Below, in pieces: positions 21,277 to 30,683 of a DNA stretch of 64,000 nt. How positions within the stretch are numbered: the stretch's first letter is position 1; the number at the start of each line of letters is the position of its first letter. The stretch covers positions 1 to 64,000 of the forward strand of contig NZ_ARQE01000006.1 in assembly GCF_000382705.1 (NCBI RefSeq). The letters are read 5' to 3'. A program made the translations under genes and the position numbers. The notes beneath the pieces are model-generated. The model saw only the letters and a program-made list of their open reading frames with translations. It was not told the DNA's origin and did not search any database. The DNA is from Aureimonas ureilytica DSM 18598 = NBRC 106430. Lineage in GTDB: Bacteria > Pseudomonadota > Alphaproteobacteria > Rhizobiales > Rhizobiaceae.

Positions 21277-21918
21277 ATGGGTTGGCTGGATTGGGTCCAG
21301 GCTTCCTCGCAGCCTGTTCTCAGCGGTCCCGGCATCCTCCTGCGGATGCCGCGGCGGGGCGACTACGAGCGCTGGCGCGAGCTCCGGGACGCAAGCCGCG
21401 CCTTTCTCACCCCCTGGGAGCCGAGCTGGAGCGGAAGCGAACTCAGCCGGACCGCGTTTCGCCTTCGGCTGAGCCGCTACCGACGAGATGCCCGCGAGAG
21501 GTCGAGCTTCACCTTCTTCGTGTTCGATCCGTCCGGAGAAACGCTCTATGGGGGCCTCACCCTCGGACGCATCCAACGGGGGGTGGCACAGGCGGGAACG
21601 CTCGGCTATTGGATGGGCGAGCGCCATGCCGGGCGCGGCATCATGAGCCGCGCGGTTCGGACGATCTCGATTTTCGCGTTCGAGATCGAAGGGCTGCACC
21701 GCATCGAGGCGGCCTGCGTGCCGAGCAATGCTCGGTCGATCGCGCTTCTGGAATCCTGCGGGTTCCGCCGGGAGGGTCATCTGCGGCGCTACCTGAAAAT
21801 CGCCGGTGTCTGGGAGGATCATCTTCTGTATTCTTTGCTGGCTGAAGACTGGGCAGCCAGTGCTGGCTATCGTGCCGAATCGCAGCCAGACCTTTCGCTC
21901 GCCGGGACAAAGCTTTGA
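21277..21918 (+). CDS. GNAT-family N-acetyltransferase (RimJ/RimL-like)
   Basis: The 213-residue protein shows the GNAT fold with LGYWMGERHAGRGIMSRAVR (acetyl-CoA-binding Q/R-x-x-G-x-G/A-like loop), RIEAACVPSNARSIALLESCGFRREG and a C-terminal LYSLLAEDW, as in RimJ-type ribosomal protein alanine acetyltransferases. The acceptor here is unknown. It follows the M16 peptidase by ten bases and its TGA overlaps the TTG start of the EAL gene. Confidence 0.85.
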   Translation: MGWLDWVQASSQPVLSGPGILLRMPRRGDYERWRELRDASRAFLTPWEPSWSGSELSRTAFRLRLSRYRRDARERSSFTFFVFDPSGETLYGGLTLGRIQRGVAQAGTLGYWMGERHAGRGIMSRAVRTISIFAFEIEGLHRIEAACVPSNARSIALLESCGFRREGHLRRYLKIAGVWEDHLLYSLLAEDWAASAGYRAESQPDLSLAGTKL

Positions 21919-24827
21919 CGCTCTCCACGCCCCCAATCGCTCGTCCCTCGGTGCTGCTTCTCGCGCTGTTCGGATGGTTGCTCGTCGCCCTTGCCGGCGC
22001 CCTGCCGGCCCAGGCCTTCTCGCCGGTCAGCATCGGGCGCGAGGATGTCGCGATCGATCTGGCGCCCGCCGTGGAAATCCATCGCGGCCGCGGCGCGAAC
22101 TTCCAGGTCTCGACCATTCCAGGGCCGGACGGCATTGTCCGCCGCATCGAGGTGGAATCCAGTTCGCCCAAGCCCTCCGGCAACTGGGCCGTCTTCGCCC
22201 TCTCCAACAACACGGACGAGCAGATCGACCGGCTCGTCGTCGCGCCCCATTTCCGGCTGTCCGGGTCAGGCCTGATCTGGCCCGATCTCGGCTCGCAGCG
22301 CATCGTGGCCATCACGCCGTCTGAAGGCTTCGCGCTCGACCGGCAGGAAAGCCCCGAGGCCGACGTCTTTCTGGTCACGCTCGACCCCGGCTCGGTCATC
22401 ACCTTCGTCGCGGAACTCGCCAGCGACAAGCTGCCCGAAATCCGCCTATGGGAGCCGAACGCCTACAAGGACACGGTCAACGCCTTCACGCTCTATCGCG
22501 GCATCGTGCTCGGCATCGCTGGCCTCCTGGCGGTGTTCCTCACCATCCTCTTCGTGGTGAAGGGCTCGCCGATGTTCCCGGCGACCGCCGCCCTCGCCTG
22601 GGCGGTGCTGGCCTATATCTGCATCGACTTCGACTTCTGGCAGAAGCTCGTGCCGATCGTGCCGGGCGAGGAGCGCATCTGGCGCGCCGGCACGGAAGTC
22701 GCGCTCGCCTTCACGCTCGTCGTCTTCCTCTACGCCTATCTCAACCTGAACCGCTGGCACGGCATTCTGTCGGCCTTCACCGCGCTCTGGCTGGTCGGCC
22801 TTCTCGGCCTCGGCGGTCTGGCCGCCTTCGATCCGCCCATGGCGTCCGGCATCGCGCGCATGTCGATCGCGACCACGGCGGGCGTCGGGCTTCTTCTGAT
22901 CCTCTATCTCTCCTTCGTGCGCTACGACCGCGCGATCATGCTGATCCCGACCTGGCTCCTCATCATCGCCTGGCTCGCGACCGGTTGGCTGACGATCTCG
23001 GGCGAGGTGCGCAACGACATCATCCAGCCCGCGCTCGGCGGCGGTCTCGTGCTGATCGTTCTCCTGATCGGCTTCACGGTGATGCAGCATGCCTTTGCCG
23101 GCAATGGCAGTTTCGGCAGCGGGCTCCTGTCCGACATGGAGCGCCGCGCCCTGGCGCTGGCCGGCACGGGCGATGCGATCTGGGACTGGGACGTCGCGCG
23201 GGACCGCATCTTCGCCGGGTCCGACACGGACGGGCTGGCAGGGATGCCGGTCGCGGCGATGAACGGGCCGGCGCGCGACTGGCTCCCGATCCTGCACCCG
23301 GACGACCGCGACCGGTTCAAGGTGACGCTGGACACGATCCTGGAGCATCGACGCGGACGCATCGCGCAGGACTTCCGCATCCGCAGCGATGATGGCCATT
23401 ACCACTGGATGAACCTCCAGGCGCGCCCGGTGCTCGGCTCCAACGGCGAAGTGGTGCGCTGCGTCGGCACGCTGAAGGACGTCACGGATCGCAAGAAGGC
23501 CGAAGAGCGCCTGCTGCATGATGCGCTCCACGACCAGCTCACGGGCCTGCCCAATCGCGAACTCTTCATTGACCGCCTGAACTCCATCGCGGCGCTCGCC
23601 ACGAGCCATCCCGACGTGCGGCCGACCCTGTTCGTCATCGATCTCGATCGCTTCAAGCAGGTGAACGACGATTTCGGCATGGCGACCGGCGACACGATCC
23701 TCCTGACGGTCGGCCGCCGCCTGAAGCGCGTCCTGAAGCCGCAGGATTCGCTGGCGCGCCTGACGGGCGACCAGTTCGGCCTGATCCTCATGTCGGAGAC
23801 CGAAATCGGCGCGGTCGGCACCTTCGCCGAAACGCTGCGGGAGGTCGTGCGCGCGCCGATCGCCTTCGGCGAGCGCGACATCATCCTGACCTGTTCGGTC
23901 GGCCTGACGGGCTGGACGGACGGCGCCAGCGCCGACGAGGTCCTGCGCGACGCCGAGCTTGCCATGTATCAGGCCAAGCGATTGGGCGGCGACCGGATCG
24001 AGCCCTTCCGCCCGGCCTACAAGACGCATTCGACGGGCCGCGTGGAACTCGAGTCCGATCTGCGCCGCGCCTTCGGGCGCAACGAATTGTCGCTGATGTT
24101 CCAGCCGATCGTGAAGCTCTCGACGGGCGACATTGTCGGTTTCGAAGCGCTCCTGCGCTGGAACCACGCCAAGCGCGGCCCGGTCTCGCCGGTCGAGTTC
24201 ATTCCGATGGCGGAAAGCACGGGCCTCATCGTGCAGCTCGGGCAGTTCGCGCTCGACGAGGCGACGCGGCGCCTGTCCGACTGGCAGAAGCTGCCGGGCC
24301 AGTCCAAGCTCTTCTGCTCGGTCAACATCTCCAGCCGCCAGCTGATCCGGCAGGATCTCCTGACCGACATCCGCCACATCCTGAAGCGCTACGCCCTGCC
24401 GCCCGAGACGCTGAAGCTGGAGCTGACGGAATCGCTCGTGATGGACAATCCCGAGCGCTCGGCCAAGCTTCTGGAGCGGTTGAAGGAAATCGGCGTCGGC
24501 CTGTCGCTGGACGATTTCGGGACGGGCTATTCCGCCCTCTCCTATCTGATGCGCTTCCCGTTCGATACGCTGAAGATCGACCAGTCCTTCCTGCGGGGCG
24601 ATGCGCATCCGCAAAAGCCGATCATCGTGCAGTCGATCGTCACCATGGCGCACGAGCTCGGGCTCGCGGTCGTGGCGGAGGGCGTCGACAACGAAACCGA
24701 CGCGCAGCGCCTTCGTCAGCTCAACTGCGAATATGTCCAGAGCTACATGTTCTCGCCGCCCTTGACGGCGGAGGAAGCGCGCCGGCGGTTGCAGGAGCGC
24801 CAGGGCCGCAAGCTCGCGGTCGGCTGA
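21915..24827 (+). CDS. Membrane EAL phosphodiesterase with PAS and degenerate GGDEF domain
   Basis: Probable cyclic-di-GMP phosphodiesterase, 970 residues. In order: signal peptide (1-34), periplasmic beta-rich domain (about 35-190), seven hydrophobic helices (about 193-395), PAS (about 410-525), GGDEF-like (about 535-695) and EAL (about 715-955). The GGDEF signature reads TGDQF (617-621), so cyclase activity is unlikely and GTP sensing is possible. The EAL site looks intact: EALLRW (744-749), LELTES, DDFGTGYS (866-873). TTG 21915 overlaps the previous stop, with GGGA upstream; GTG 21951 would remove the first half of the signal sequence. Confidence 0.87.
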   Translation: MTLSTPPIARPSVLLLALFGWLLVALAGALPAQAFSPVSIGREDVAIDLAPAVEIHRGRGANFQVSTIPGPDGIVRRIEVESSSPKPSGNWAVFALSNNTDEQIDRLVVAPHFRLSGSGLIWPDLGSQRIVAITPSEGFALDRQESPEADVFLVTLDPGSVITFVAELASDKLPEIRLWEPNAYKDTVNAFTLYRGIVLGIAGLLAVFLTILFVVKGSPMFPATAALAWAVLAYICIDFDFWQKLVPIVPGEERIWRAGTEVALAFTLVVFLYAYLNLNRWHGILSAFTALWLVGLLGLGGLAAFDPPMASGIARMSIATTAGVGLLLILYLSFVRYDRAIMLIPTWLLIIAWLATGWLTISGEVRNDIIQPALGGGLVLIVLLIGFTVMQHAFAGNGSFGSGLLSDMERRALALAGTGDAIWDWDVARDRIFAGSDTDGLAGMPVAAMNGPARDWLPILHPDDRDRFKVTLDTILEHRRGRIAQDFRIRSDDGHYHWMNLQARPVLGSNGEVVRCVGTLKDVTDRKKAEERLLHDALHDQLTGLPNRELFIDRLNSIAALATSHPDVRPTLFVIDLDRFKQVNDDFGMATGDTILLTVGRRLKRVLKPQDSLARLTGDQFGLILMSETEIGAVGTFAETLREVVRAPIAFGERDIILTCSVGLTGWTDGASADEVLRDAELAMYQAKRLGGDRIEPFRPAYKTHSTGRVELESDLRRAFGRNELSLMFQPIVKLSTGDIVGFEALLRWNHAKRGPVSPVEFIPMAESTGLIVQLGQFALDEATRRLSDWQKLPGQSKLFCSVNISSRQLIRQDLLTDIRHILKRYALPPETLKLELTESLVMDNPERSAKLLERLKEIGVGLSLDDFGTGYSALSYLMRFPFDTLKIDQSFLRGDAHPQKPIIVQSIVTMAHELGLAVVAEGVDNETDAQRLRQLNCEYVQSYMFSPPLTAEEARRRLQERQGRKLAVG

Positions 24828-24844
24828 TCTTCAGCCGATCCGCG
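24815..24844. terminator. Bidirectional terminator-like hairpin after the EAL gene
   Basis: CGCGGTCGGCTGA (24815-24827) pairs with TCAGCCGATCCGCG (24831-24844) over a three-base loop, with one bulged base. It spans the stop codon of the EAL gene and lies before the convergent YqgE gene. No T tract is present. Confidence 0.55.
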
Positions 24845-24870
24845 CCGCAGGCCTCTCGAAACCGGCCGCC

Positions 24871-25479
24871 TCAGGCGTGGCCGGCTTCGCTCGTCAGGAA
24901 GGCCGGATTGATGCCGAGAAGGCCGAGTGCCCGGGTGTATTTGTTGTCGAGTTCGGCGTCGAAGACGATGTCCAGTTCGGCGCGGCAGGTGAGCCAGCCA
25001 TTGGCCGCGATCTCGGCCTCCAACTGACCCGCGCCCCAGCCGGCATAGCCGAGAACCATGATCGCGGTGGACGGACCGACGCCATTCGACATGGCCTTGA
25101 GGATATCGAGCGTCGGCGTCAGCGCGATGCCCTCGTCCACATTGACCGTGGATTCGGAATCGTAATCGGCCGAATGCAAAACGAAACCGCGCCCCCGCTC
25201 CACCGGGCCGCCATTGCAGACCGGAACCTCGTCGCCCTTGGCGGGCAGGCGGATTTCGTCGGGGTCGCTGACGATTTCGAGCTGCGTCAACAGCGTCCCG
25301 AAGCTCAATGGCTGGGCCTTGTTGACGATGAAGCCCATCGCCCCGCTCGCCGAATGCGCGCAGACATAGACGACGGATCGCGCGAAGCGCTCATCTTCCA
25401 TGCCCGGCATGGCGATCAGGAAATGCCCTTCGAGGGAAGAGGCTTCGTCGGATTGGCTGCGGATGTGCTGGAAGTCCAT
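24871..25479 (-). CDS. YqgE/AlgH family protein (UPF0301)
   Basis: The 202-residue protein contains the family core: GHFLIAMPGMEDERFARSVVYVCAHS near residue 20 and GAMGFIVNKAQPLSFG, with PVCNGGPVERGRGFVLHS and VLGYAGWGAGQLEAEI later. The function of this widespread family is not established, although AlgH was first linked to alginate regulation. ATG 25479 gives the usual MDFQ start; a longer frame upstream overlaps the divergent DsbD-like gene. The two divergent starts are 55 bases apart, a tight shared promoter region. Confidence 0.9.
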   Translation of the reverse strand: MDFQHIRSQSDEASSLEGHFLIAMPGMEDERFARSVVYVCAHSASGAMGFIVNKAQPLSFGTLLTQLEIVSDPDEIRLPAKGDEVPVCNGGPVERGRGFVLHSADYDSESTVNVDEGIALTPTLDILKAMSNGVGPSTAIMVLGYAGWGAGQLEAEIAANGWLTCRAELDIVFDAELDNKYTRALGLLGINPAFLTSEAGHA

Positions 25480-25534
25480 GCGACCTAAGATAAAGATGTC
25501 CGAGGCGTTTTGCACCTGCGGCAGGAGAGAAGTC

Positions 25535-26383
25535 GTGTCGTCCCGTAAAAATTCTCCGCACCGGTCCGGTGGGCGCGGACGGCTCCCGTTCGCCCTCCTC
25601 ACGGTTTTCTATCTGACGACAAGCGCCTTCACATCCCCCGCTAGGGCCGCATCCGAGGCGGAGGTCGACGGCGCTCGTGTCAGCCTTCATGTCTTGGCCA
25701 ACGGGGCGACGCTGCGCGGCGTCCTCGAGATCGATCTGAAGCCGGGCTGGAAGACCTATTGGGTCTCGCCCGGCCCGGTCGGCCTCGCGCCCCGGATCGA
25801 TTTCAGTGCGAGCGAGGGCATCGCGTCGCCGCAGCTCGTCTACCCCGCCCCCACGCGTTTTCGCGAAGGCGAGATCGAGAGCCTCGGCTACACCGAACCC
25901 GTCGGCTTCGCGATCGAGGCGAGCCCTCAGGCGGGGGCCCGGCCGATCCTGCGCGCGAGCCTCCTGATCGGGCTCTGCCGCGACATCTGCGTCCCCGTTC
26001 AGTTGCAGCTGGAGGCCGAGCCCGACGCCTCGCTCGGAACCCGCGCCGCCGTGCGCCGCGCCTTCGACGCCCTGCCCATCGAGAGCGAGAGCGGCGCCGG
26101 CTGGAAAGCCGATCTATCCAGCGACGAGAAGAGGTTGGTCATCGAGGGTGCTCCGGCTGCGCTCGACCGCGCGCGCGACCTCTTCGTCGCCGCACCGGAG
26201 AGTTGGGCCTTCGGACCACCCGAATTCGATCGGGACGGTGGCCAAGCGGTCGCGAACGTCCCGGTTCTCGCGGCTCCCGCTTCCGCGCCGCGCCTCGATC
26301 GGGTCGATCTCGTGTTGACGGATGGGGAGAAGAGCGAGCTAATCCGCGCGCTTCCGGTCGGTCGAAACGGACCGACTCAATGA
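25535..26383 (+). CDS. DsbD N-terminal-domain-like exported protein
   Basis: The 282-residue product begins at GTG 25535 (AGGAGAG seven bases upstream) with a signal peptide ending near SPARA. The mature part resembles the immunoglobulin-like alpha domain of thiol-disulfide reductase DsbD: ANGATLRGVLEIDLKPGWKTYWVSPG and a redox-type cysteine pair in GLCRDICVPVQ. No transmembrane or thioredoxin domain of DsbD follows, so it is a stand-alone periplasmic domain. Placement beside a peroxiredoxin suggests thiol-redox work in the envelope, which is inference. Confidence 0.8.
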   Translation: MSSRKNSPHRSGGRGRLPFALLTVFYLTTSAFTSPARAASEAEVDGARVSLHVLANGATLRGVLEIDLKPGWKTYWVSPGPVGLAPRIDFSASEGIASPQLVYPAPTRFREGEIESLGYTEPVGFAIEASPQAGARPILRASLLIGLCRDICVPVQLQLEAEPDASLGTRAAVRRAFDALPIESESGAGWKADLSSDEKRLVIEGAPAALDRARDLFVAAPESWAFGPPEFDRDGGQAVANVPVLAAPASAPRLDRVDLVLTDGEKSELIRALPVGRNGPTQ

Positions 26384-26398
26384 CGGCAAAGGACCATC

Positions 26399-26884
26399 AT
26401 GACCCTTTCGATCGGTGATCGCCTACCAGAGGCCAACTTCCGCACGCCGGGCGAGGACGGCCCCAAGGTCGTCACGACCAACGACATTTTCGCCGGCAAG
26501 ACGGTGGTGCTCTTCGCGGTTCCCGGCGCCTTCACGCCGACCTGCACCATGAACCATCTGCCCGGCTTCCTGGAACAGGCCGACGCGTTCAAGGCCAAGG
26601 GTGTCGATACGATCGCGGTCGTGTCGGTCAACGACGTCTTCGTCATGAAGGCTTGGGCGAAGGCGACCGAGGCGGGCGACCACATCCTGTTCCTCGCGGA
26701 CGGCAGCGCCGATTTCACGCGGGCCGCAGGTCTCGAGGCGGACCTGTCGGGCGGCGGTCTCGGCCTTCGCTCCAAGCGCTATTCGATGATCGTTCGGGAC
26801 GGCGTGGTCGCAGCCCTCAATATCGAAGCCTCGCCCGGACAGGCCGAGACCTCTTCGGCCTCGGCGCTTCTGGCGCAGCTCTGA
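26399..26884 (+). CDS. Peroxiredoxin (Prx5/AhpE-like, thiol peroxidase)
   Basis: Reduces hydrogen and organic peroxides. The 161-residue protein has the peroxidatic motif PGAFTPTCT (Cys about residue 48), VAVVSVNDVFVMKAW and GLRSKRYSMIV, as in Prx5-type, glutathione/glutaredoxin-linked enzymes of Alphaproteobacteria. No second conserved cysteine is obvious, so it is probably a 1-Cys or atypical enzyme needing an external thiol. AAGGA precedes ATG 26399. It is convergent with rnhA. Confidence 0.9.
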   Translation: MTLSIGDRLPEANFRTPGEDGPKVVTTNDIFAGKTVVLFAVPGAFTPTCTMNHLPGFLEQADAFKAKGVDTIAVVSVNDVFVMKAWAKATEAGDHILFLADGSADFTRAAGLEADLSGGGLGLRSKRYSMIVRDGVVAALNIEASPGQAETSSASALLAQL

Positions 26885-26892
26885 GACGGCGA

Positions 26893-27366
26893 TCAGGCCG
26901 GCGAGGCCATTCTCGCCGGCTTGCGCTTGAAGGGCTCCATGCCGGCGCGCGCCAGTTCGTCCGCGCGCTCGTTCTCGGCATGGCCGGCATGGCCCTTGAC
27001 CCAGTGGAACGTCACCTCGTGGCGGTTGCGCTCCTCGTCCAGCCGCTGCCAGAGTTCGGCATTCTTCACCGGCTTCTTGTCGGCCGTGCGCCAGCCATTG
27101 CGCTTCCAGCCGTGAATCCATTTCGTGATGCCGTCGCGCAGATATTGCGAGTCGGAATGAAGATGCACGGCGCAGCCGCGCTTCAGCGCCGCCAGCCCTT
27201 CGATGGCCGCCAGAAGCTCCATGCGATTGTTGGTCGTGTGCGCCTCCCCGCCCGAAAGCTCGCGCTCGGTGTCGCCATGCCGCAGGATCGCGCCCCAGCC
27301 GCCCGGCCCAGGATTGCCGGAGCAGGCGCCGTCGGTGAAGATATCGACTCGGGTCATTTCGGTCAT
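26893..27366 (-). CDS. rnhA: Ribonuclease HI
   Basis: Cuts the RNA strand of RNA-DNA hybrids. The 157-residue protein has the four acidic catalytic residues: Asp12 in [14 protein letters not shown], Glu50 in NNRMELLA, Asp72 in HSDSQYL and an Asp in [12 protein letters not shown], plus the basic handle [23 protein letters not shown] 27366 (or ATG 27357) follows the thrB stop by four bases, the conserved Hyphomicrobiales order ispH-thrB-rnhA. Confidence 0.95.
   Translation of the reverse strand: MTEMTRVDIFTDGACSGNPGPGGWGAILRHGDTERELSGGEAHTTNNRMELLAAIEGLAALKRGCAVHLHSDSQYLRDGITKWIHGWKRNGWRTADKKPVKNAELWQRLDEERNRHEVTFHWVKGHAGHAENERADELARAGMEPFKRKPARMASPA
26897..26920. terminator. Hairpin overlapping the 3' end of rnhA
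   Basis: GCCGGCGAG (26897-26905) pairs perfectly with CTCGCCGGC (26912-26920) over a six-base loop. It encodes the last residues of RNase HI and lies just past the peroxiredoxin stop, so it could end the plus-strand transcript. No T tract. Confidence 0.35.
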
Positions 27367-27370
27367 GCGG

Positions 27371-28342
27371 TCAGGCCTTGGTGGAAACGCCGTAATCGGC
27401 GAGGCTCTGAACCTGCCGATGGAAGCGGGACTTGCGGAGATATTCCTTCGGGTCCTTCTTGGTCACGAAGGAATCGGCCGGCGTGTTGATCCAGTCGAAC
27501 AACCGCGTCAGGAGAAACCGCACCGACGCGCCCCGTGCCAGAAGCGGCAGAGCCGTGCGTTCCGCCTCGCTCAGGGGGCGAACGCTCTCGTAGCCTTCGA
27601 TCAGGGCTCGGCCCTTGGTGACGTTGAACGCGCCGTCCAGCTCGAAACACCACGCGCAAAGGCAGATCGCCAGATCGTAGGCGAGGATGTCGTTGCAGGC
27701 GAAGTAGAAGTCGATCAGCCCCGAGAGCTCGCCCTGAAGGAAGAAGACGTTGTCGGGAAAAAGGTCCGCATGGATGACGCCGCTCGGCAGATCCTTCGGC
27801 CAAGCTTCTTCAAGCTCGCTCAGCTCGGCTTCGATCTCGGCCCGGAGCCCCTCCTCCACCCGGTCGGCATCCACGCCGCAAGCGTCGAGCAGCGGGCGCC
27901 AGGCGCCGACGGACAGGCTGTTCTCGCGGCGGAGCGCAAAGTCGCTCGCGGCGAGATGCATGCCCGCCAAAGCCTTGCCGAGCGCGCCGCACTGATCGGC
28001 CGTCGGGCGGCGCGACCACATGCCTTCCAGAAAGGTGAAGAGCGCCGCCGGGCGACCGGCGAGTTCGCCGAGCGCGTCGCCTTCGCGCGGCTGAACCGGC
28101 AGCGGACAGGACAGGCCCTTGCCCGCCAGATGCTCCATCAGGCCGACGAAAAACGGCAGGTCCGCCCGGTTTACCCGCTTCTCATAGAGCGTCAGAATGA
28201 AGGTGCCGCCTTCGGACCGCAGGAGAAAGTTCGAATTCTCCACGCCTTCCGCGATGCCCTTGTAGGACAGGAGCCGCCCCACGTCGTAGCGGGCCAGGAA
28301 CGCGGAGAGTTCGGCTTCGCCGACTTCGGTGTAGACGGCCAT
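27371..28342 (-). CDS. thrB: Homoserine kinase (ThrB, aminoglycoside-phosphotransferase-like type)
   Basis: Phosphorylates homoserine for ThrC. The 323-residue protein belongs to the APH-fold type found in Alphaproteobacteria and Pseudomonas rather than the GHMP kinase type. It has the catalytic HADLFPDN (His191, Asp193, Asn198) and the metal-binding IDFYFACND (Asp211). It begins one base after the ispH stop and ends four bases before rnhA, so the three genes should be one transcript. Confidence 0.93.
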   Translation of the reverse strand: MAVYTEVGEAELSAFLARYDVGRLLSYKGIAEGVENSNFLLRSEGGTFILTLYEKRVNRADLPFFVGLMEHLAGKGLSCPLPVQPREGDALGELAGRPAALFTFLEGMWSRRPTADQCGALGKALAGMHLAASDFALRRENSLSVGAWRPLLDACGVDADRVEEGLRAEIEAELSELEEAWPKDLPSGVIHADLFPDNVFFLQGELSGLIDFYFACNDILAYDLAICLCAWCFELDGAFNVTKGRALIEGYESVRPLSEAERTALPLLARGASVRFLLTRLFDWINTPADSFVTKKDPKEYLRKSRFHRQVQSLADYGVSTKA

Positions 28343-28343
28343 G

Positions 28344-29372
28344 TCAGTTCGTCCTTTCGCCGGGCAGCGGGCGGTTGCCGTTGACGAAGGCCATGTCGGC
28401 CGAGGTCAGTGGCACGTCGCGCAAGGACCGCATCACCGGAAAGTTCTCGTTCTCGATCGCTGTCTGCACGATCTCGATCCGCACGTCGAACCGCTCGCGC
28501 AGTGCGTCAAGAATGCCGTCCGTCAGCACCTCCGGCGCGGAGGCCCCCGCCGACATGCCGATCATCTGCCCAGGCTTCAAGTCGTCCAGCGGAAGCTCGG
28601 AGGGACCCTGTACCAGAAGCCCGCGCCGCGAGCCGGCCTTCTCGGCAACCTCGACCAAACGGCGCGAATTGCTAGAATTCGGAGCGCCGACGATCAAAAA
28701 GAGATCGGTGCCCGGCGCCGACGCCTTCACCGCATCCTGCCGGTTGGTCGTCGCGTAGCAGATCGATTCGGACGCCGGTGCATGAAGCTCGGGGAATTTC
28801 GCCTGGAGAGCGGCCAGAATTCCAGCCGTGTCGTCCACCGACAGCGTCGTCTGCGTCACGAAGCCGAGCGCGGACGTGTCGGCCGGTTCGAAGGCCGCGA
28901 CATCCTCTTCCGTCTCGATCAGCACCACGGCGCCTTCGGGCAACTGGCCCATCGTGCCAATGACCTCCGGGTGGCCGCGATGGCCGATCAGGAGCACCTG
29001 CCGCCCGAGCCGCATATGGCGCATGGCCTGCTTGTGAACCTTGGAGACCAATGGGCAGGTCGCGTCGAGATAGAGCATCTCGCGGCGCTCGGCCTCGGCC
29101 GGCACGGTCTTCGGCACGCCATGGGCCGAGAACACGACTGGCTGACCGTCGTCGGGAATGGCGTCGAGTTCCTTCACGAAGACCGCGCCCATCTGGCGCA
29201 GGCCGTCCACGACATATTTGTTGTGGACGATCTCATGCCGCACATAGACCGGAGCGCCGTAGCGCTTCAGCGCCAGGACGACGATCTGGATGGCACGATC
29301 CACCCCGGCGCAGAAGCCTCGCGGTTCGCACAGGCGGATGGTCAGGGGGGGCTTGGTTTCGAGCGCGGACAA
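28344..29372 (-). CDS. ispH: 4-hydroxy-3-methylbut-2-enyl diphosphate reductase
   Basis: Last step of the MEP isoprenoid pathway, a [4Fe-4S] enzyme making IPP and DMAPP; the first MEP enzyme, Dxs, is at 45122-47038. Cluster ligands are in [23 protein letters not shown] and [11 protein letters not shown], and SNSRRL is the diphosphate-binding block. TTG 29372 is preferred: GGAG lies six bases upstream and the product starts [17 protein letters not shown] 29417 would add 15 residues and has no better ribosome site. Confidence 0.92.
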   Translation of the reverse strand: MSALETKPPLTIRLCEPRGFCAGVDRAIQIVVLALKRYGAPVYVRHEIVHNKYVVDGLRQMGAVFVKELDAIPDDGQPVVFSAHGVPKTVPAEAERREMLYLDATCPLVSKVHKQAMRHMRLGRQVLLIGHRGHPEVIGTMGQLPEGAVVLIETEEDVAAFEPADTSALGFVTQTTLSVDDTAGILAALQAKFPELHAPASESICYATTNRQDAVKASAPGTDLFLIVGAPNSSNSRRLVEVAEKAGSRRGLLVQGPSELPLDDLKPGQMIGMSAGASAPEVLTDGILDALRERFDVRIEIVQTAIENENFPVMRSLRDVPLTSADMAFVNGNRPLPGERTN

Positions 29373-29426
29373 GGCGATCTCCGGTCGGAGGTTTCGTCCC
29401 GAATGAGGGGATCGCACCCCGTCCTG

Positions 29427-30215
29427 TCAACCCATCCGCGCGTCGCGCGGCCGCGTGAGGAGATGCCGCACGAAGAGCGCGAGCATCACGAAGAGCGCCG
29501 CGGCGAGGCTGAACCAGGTGATCGCATATTGAAGATGGTTGTTCGGAAGATCGACCACCGTCACGCCGCCGACCGGCCCGCCCGGCGTGGACGAAGCCGA
29601 ACCGGCATCCACGAAGAACGGCAAGGCCGCGTCGGCAGGCAGGGACAGGCCTTGCTCCATGTCCGCGACGTTGCGCCAGAAGAAGACGTTCTGCTTCGGA
29701 TCGTTGTCGGGCAGGAAGGAGCCCGGCTTTTCCGTCGGCGCGGTTCTGGCAAGGCCGGTAATGTCCACCAGCCCGGCCGGATTGCCCGCAGACCGTGTCG
29801 CCACATCCTTCATCGCATAGGGAACGAAGCCGCGATTGACGAAGAGCCAACGCTCCGAGCCCAGGAGGTGAAGCGGCGTATAGACATGCCAGCCCGCCTG
29901 ACCCTCGCGTGTGGCCAGAAAATAGCGCTCGCCCGCATGGTCGAACGTGCCGCTCAAGCTCACAGGCACGTAGTCGATGGGTTCCCCTGCCGCTTCGCCG
30001 GCGAGCAGCGCGTCGATCGAACGGGGCGGCTGGTGAATGCGGTGGTCGATCGTGGCGAGAAGCGAATCCTTCCACCCCATGCGCTCGACCTGCCAAGCGC
30101 CGAGCGCGATCAGCACCGCGAGTGCGCAGAAGCCGGTGACGAAGATCGCCACGACTCGCCCTCGCCCGAGGCGCAGGGCAGGCCGCGCGCCCTCGCCGTC
30201 AGCGCTCGTCGTCAT
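29427..30215 (-). CDS. surf1: SURF1-family cytochrome oxidase assembly protein
   Basis: SURF1 helps insert heme a into CtaD. The 262-residue protein has the two-helix hairpin topology: one helix near residues 22-42 (VVAIFVTGFCALAVLIALGAW) and one near the C terminus (LQYAITWFSLAAALFVMLAL), with the periplasmic domain containing FVNRGFVP and NPAGLVDITGLAR between. ATG 30215 lies within the end of the DUF983 gene (17-base overlap). Confidence 0.9.
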   Translation of the reverse strand: MTTSADGEGARPALRLGRGRVVAIFVTGFCALAVLIALGAWQVERMGWKDSLLATIDHRIHQPPRSIDALLAGEAAGEPIDYVPVSLSGTFDHAGERYFLATREGQAGWHVYTPLHLLGSERWLFVNRGFVPYAMKDVATRSAGNPAGLVDITGLARTAPTEKPGSFLPDNDPKQNVFFWRNVADMEQGLSLPADAALPFFVDAGSASSTPGGPVGGVTVVDLPNNHLQYAITWFSLAAALFVMLALFVRHLLTRPRDARMG

Positions 30216-30594
30216 GCGCGTGCCACCGGCCTTCGGCCGCGCTGGAGCGGAACTGCAGGCCGACCATCAAGCCCTTGGCCAGCCGCATCAGCGGCGCCGC
30301 CAGGATGAAGGCCAGCGGAATCCAGAGAAGGAGATGCACGGTGAGCGGCGGGCTGAAGGTCACTTCGGTGTAAAGCGCGAGCCCCACCACGACGAAGCTG
30401 ACGATCGACATGACGAAGAAGGCCGGGCCATCGGCCTGGTCGAGCGGCGCGAGATCGAGGCCGCATCGCGAGCAGACGGGTTCGAGCCGGAGATAGCCCG
30501 CGAAAAGCCGCCCCTTGCCACAGCGCGGGCAGCGCCCCGCAAGACCGGCCCGAGGCGGATCGACGCCGGGATAAGGCTGGTTGGGCTCGTCCAT
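30199..30594 (-). CDS. DUF983 membrane protein
   Basis: The 131-residue protein has an N-terminal zinc-ribbon-like pair (CPRCGKG and CSRCGLDL) and two hydrophobic helices (about residues 60-80 and 85-105). DUF983 proteins sit between oxidase genes and surf1 throughout Alphaproteobacteria, suggesting a part in oxidase biogenesis that has not been shown. It lies 90 bases after ctaE behind a terminator, so it either has its own promoter or depends on read-through. Confidence 0.87.
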   Translation of the reverse strand: MDEPNQPYPGVDPPRAGLAGRCPRCGKGRLFAGYLRLEPVCSRCGLDLAPLDQADGPAFFVMSIVSFVVVGLALYTEVTFSPPLTVHLLLWIPLAFILAAPLMRLAKGLMVGLQFRSSAAEGRWHAHDDER

Positions 30595-30630
30595 GGGGAC
30601 CCTTCCCTCGAGGCTTGAAGGCGGAAATGA

Positions 30631-30653
30631 AAAAGGCGGCCAGGCCGCCTTTC
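30631..30653 (-). terminator. Intrinsic terminator at the end of the cta operon
   Basis: On the minus strand AAAGGCGGCC and GGCCGCCTTT form a 10-bp stem with a one-base loop centre (CTG region), immediately followed by TTTTT. It lies 31 bases after the ctaE stop. This is the best rho-independent terminator in the window and separates the oxidase genes from DUF983-surf1-ispH. Confidence 0.8.
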
Positions 30654-30683
30654 TCGCTCAAGATGTCGCGGACCTCGGTCCGA

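Noticed and set aside
21915-24827. Active diguanylate cyclase
   Set aside because: The GGDEF site is TGDQF, lacking the residues needed for catalysis; only the EAL half looks active.
30199-30215. Possible frameshift between DUF983 and surf1
   Set aside because: The 17-base overlap is a normal coupling of two complete genes with their own start and stop codons.
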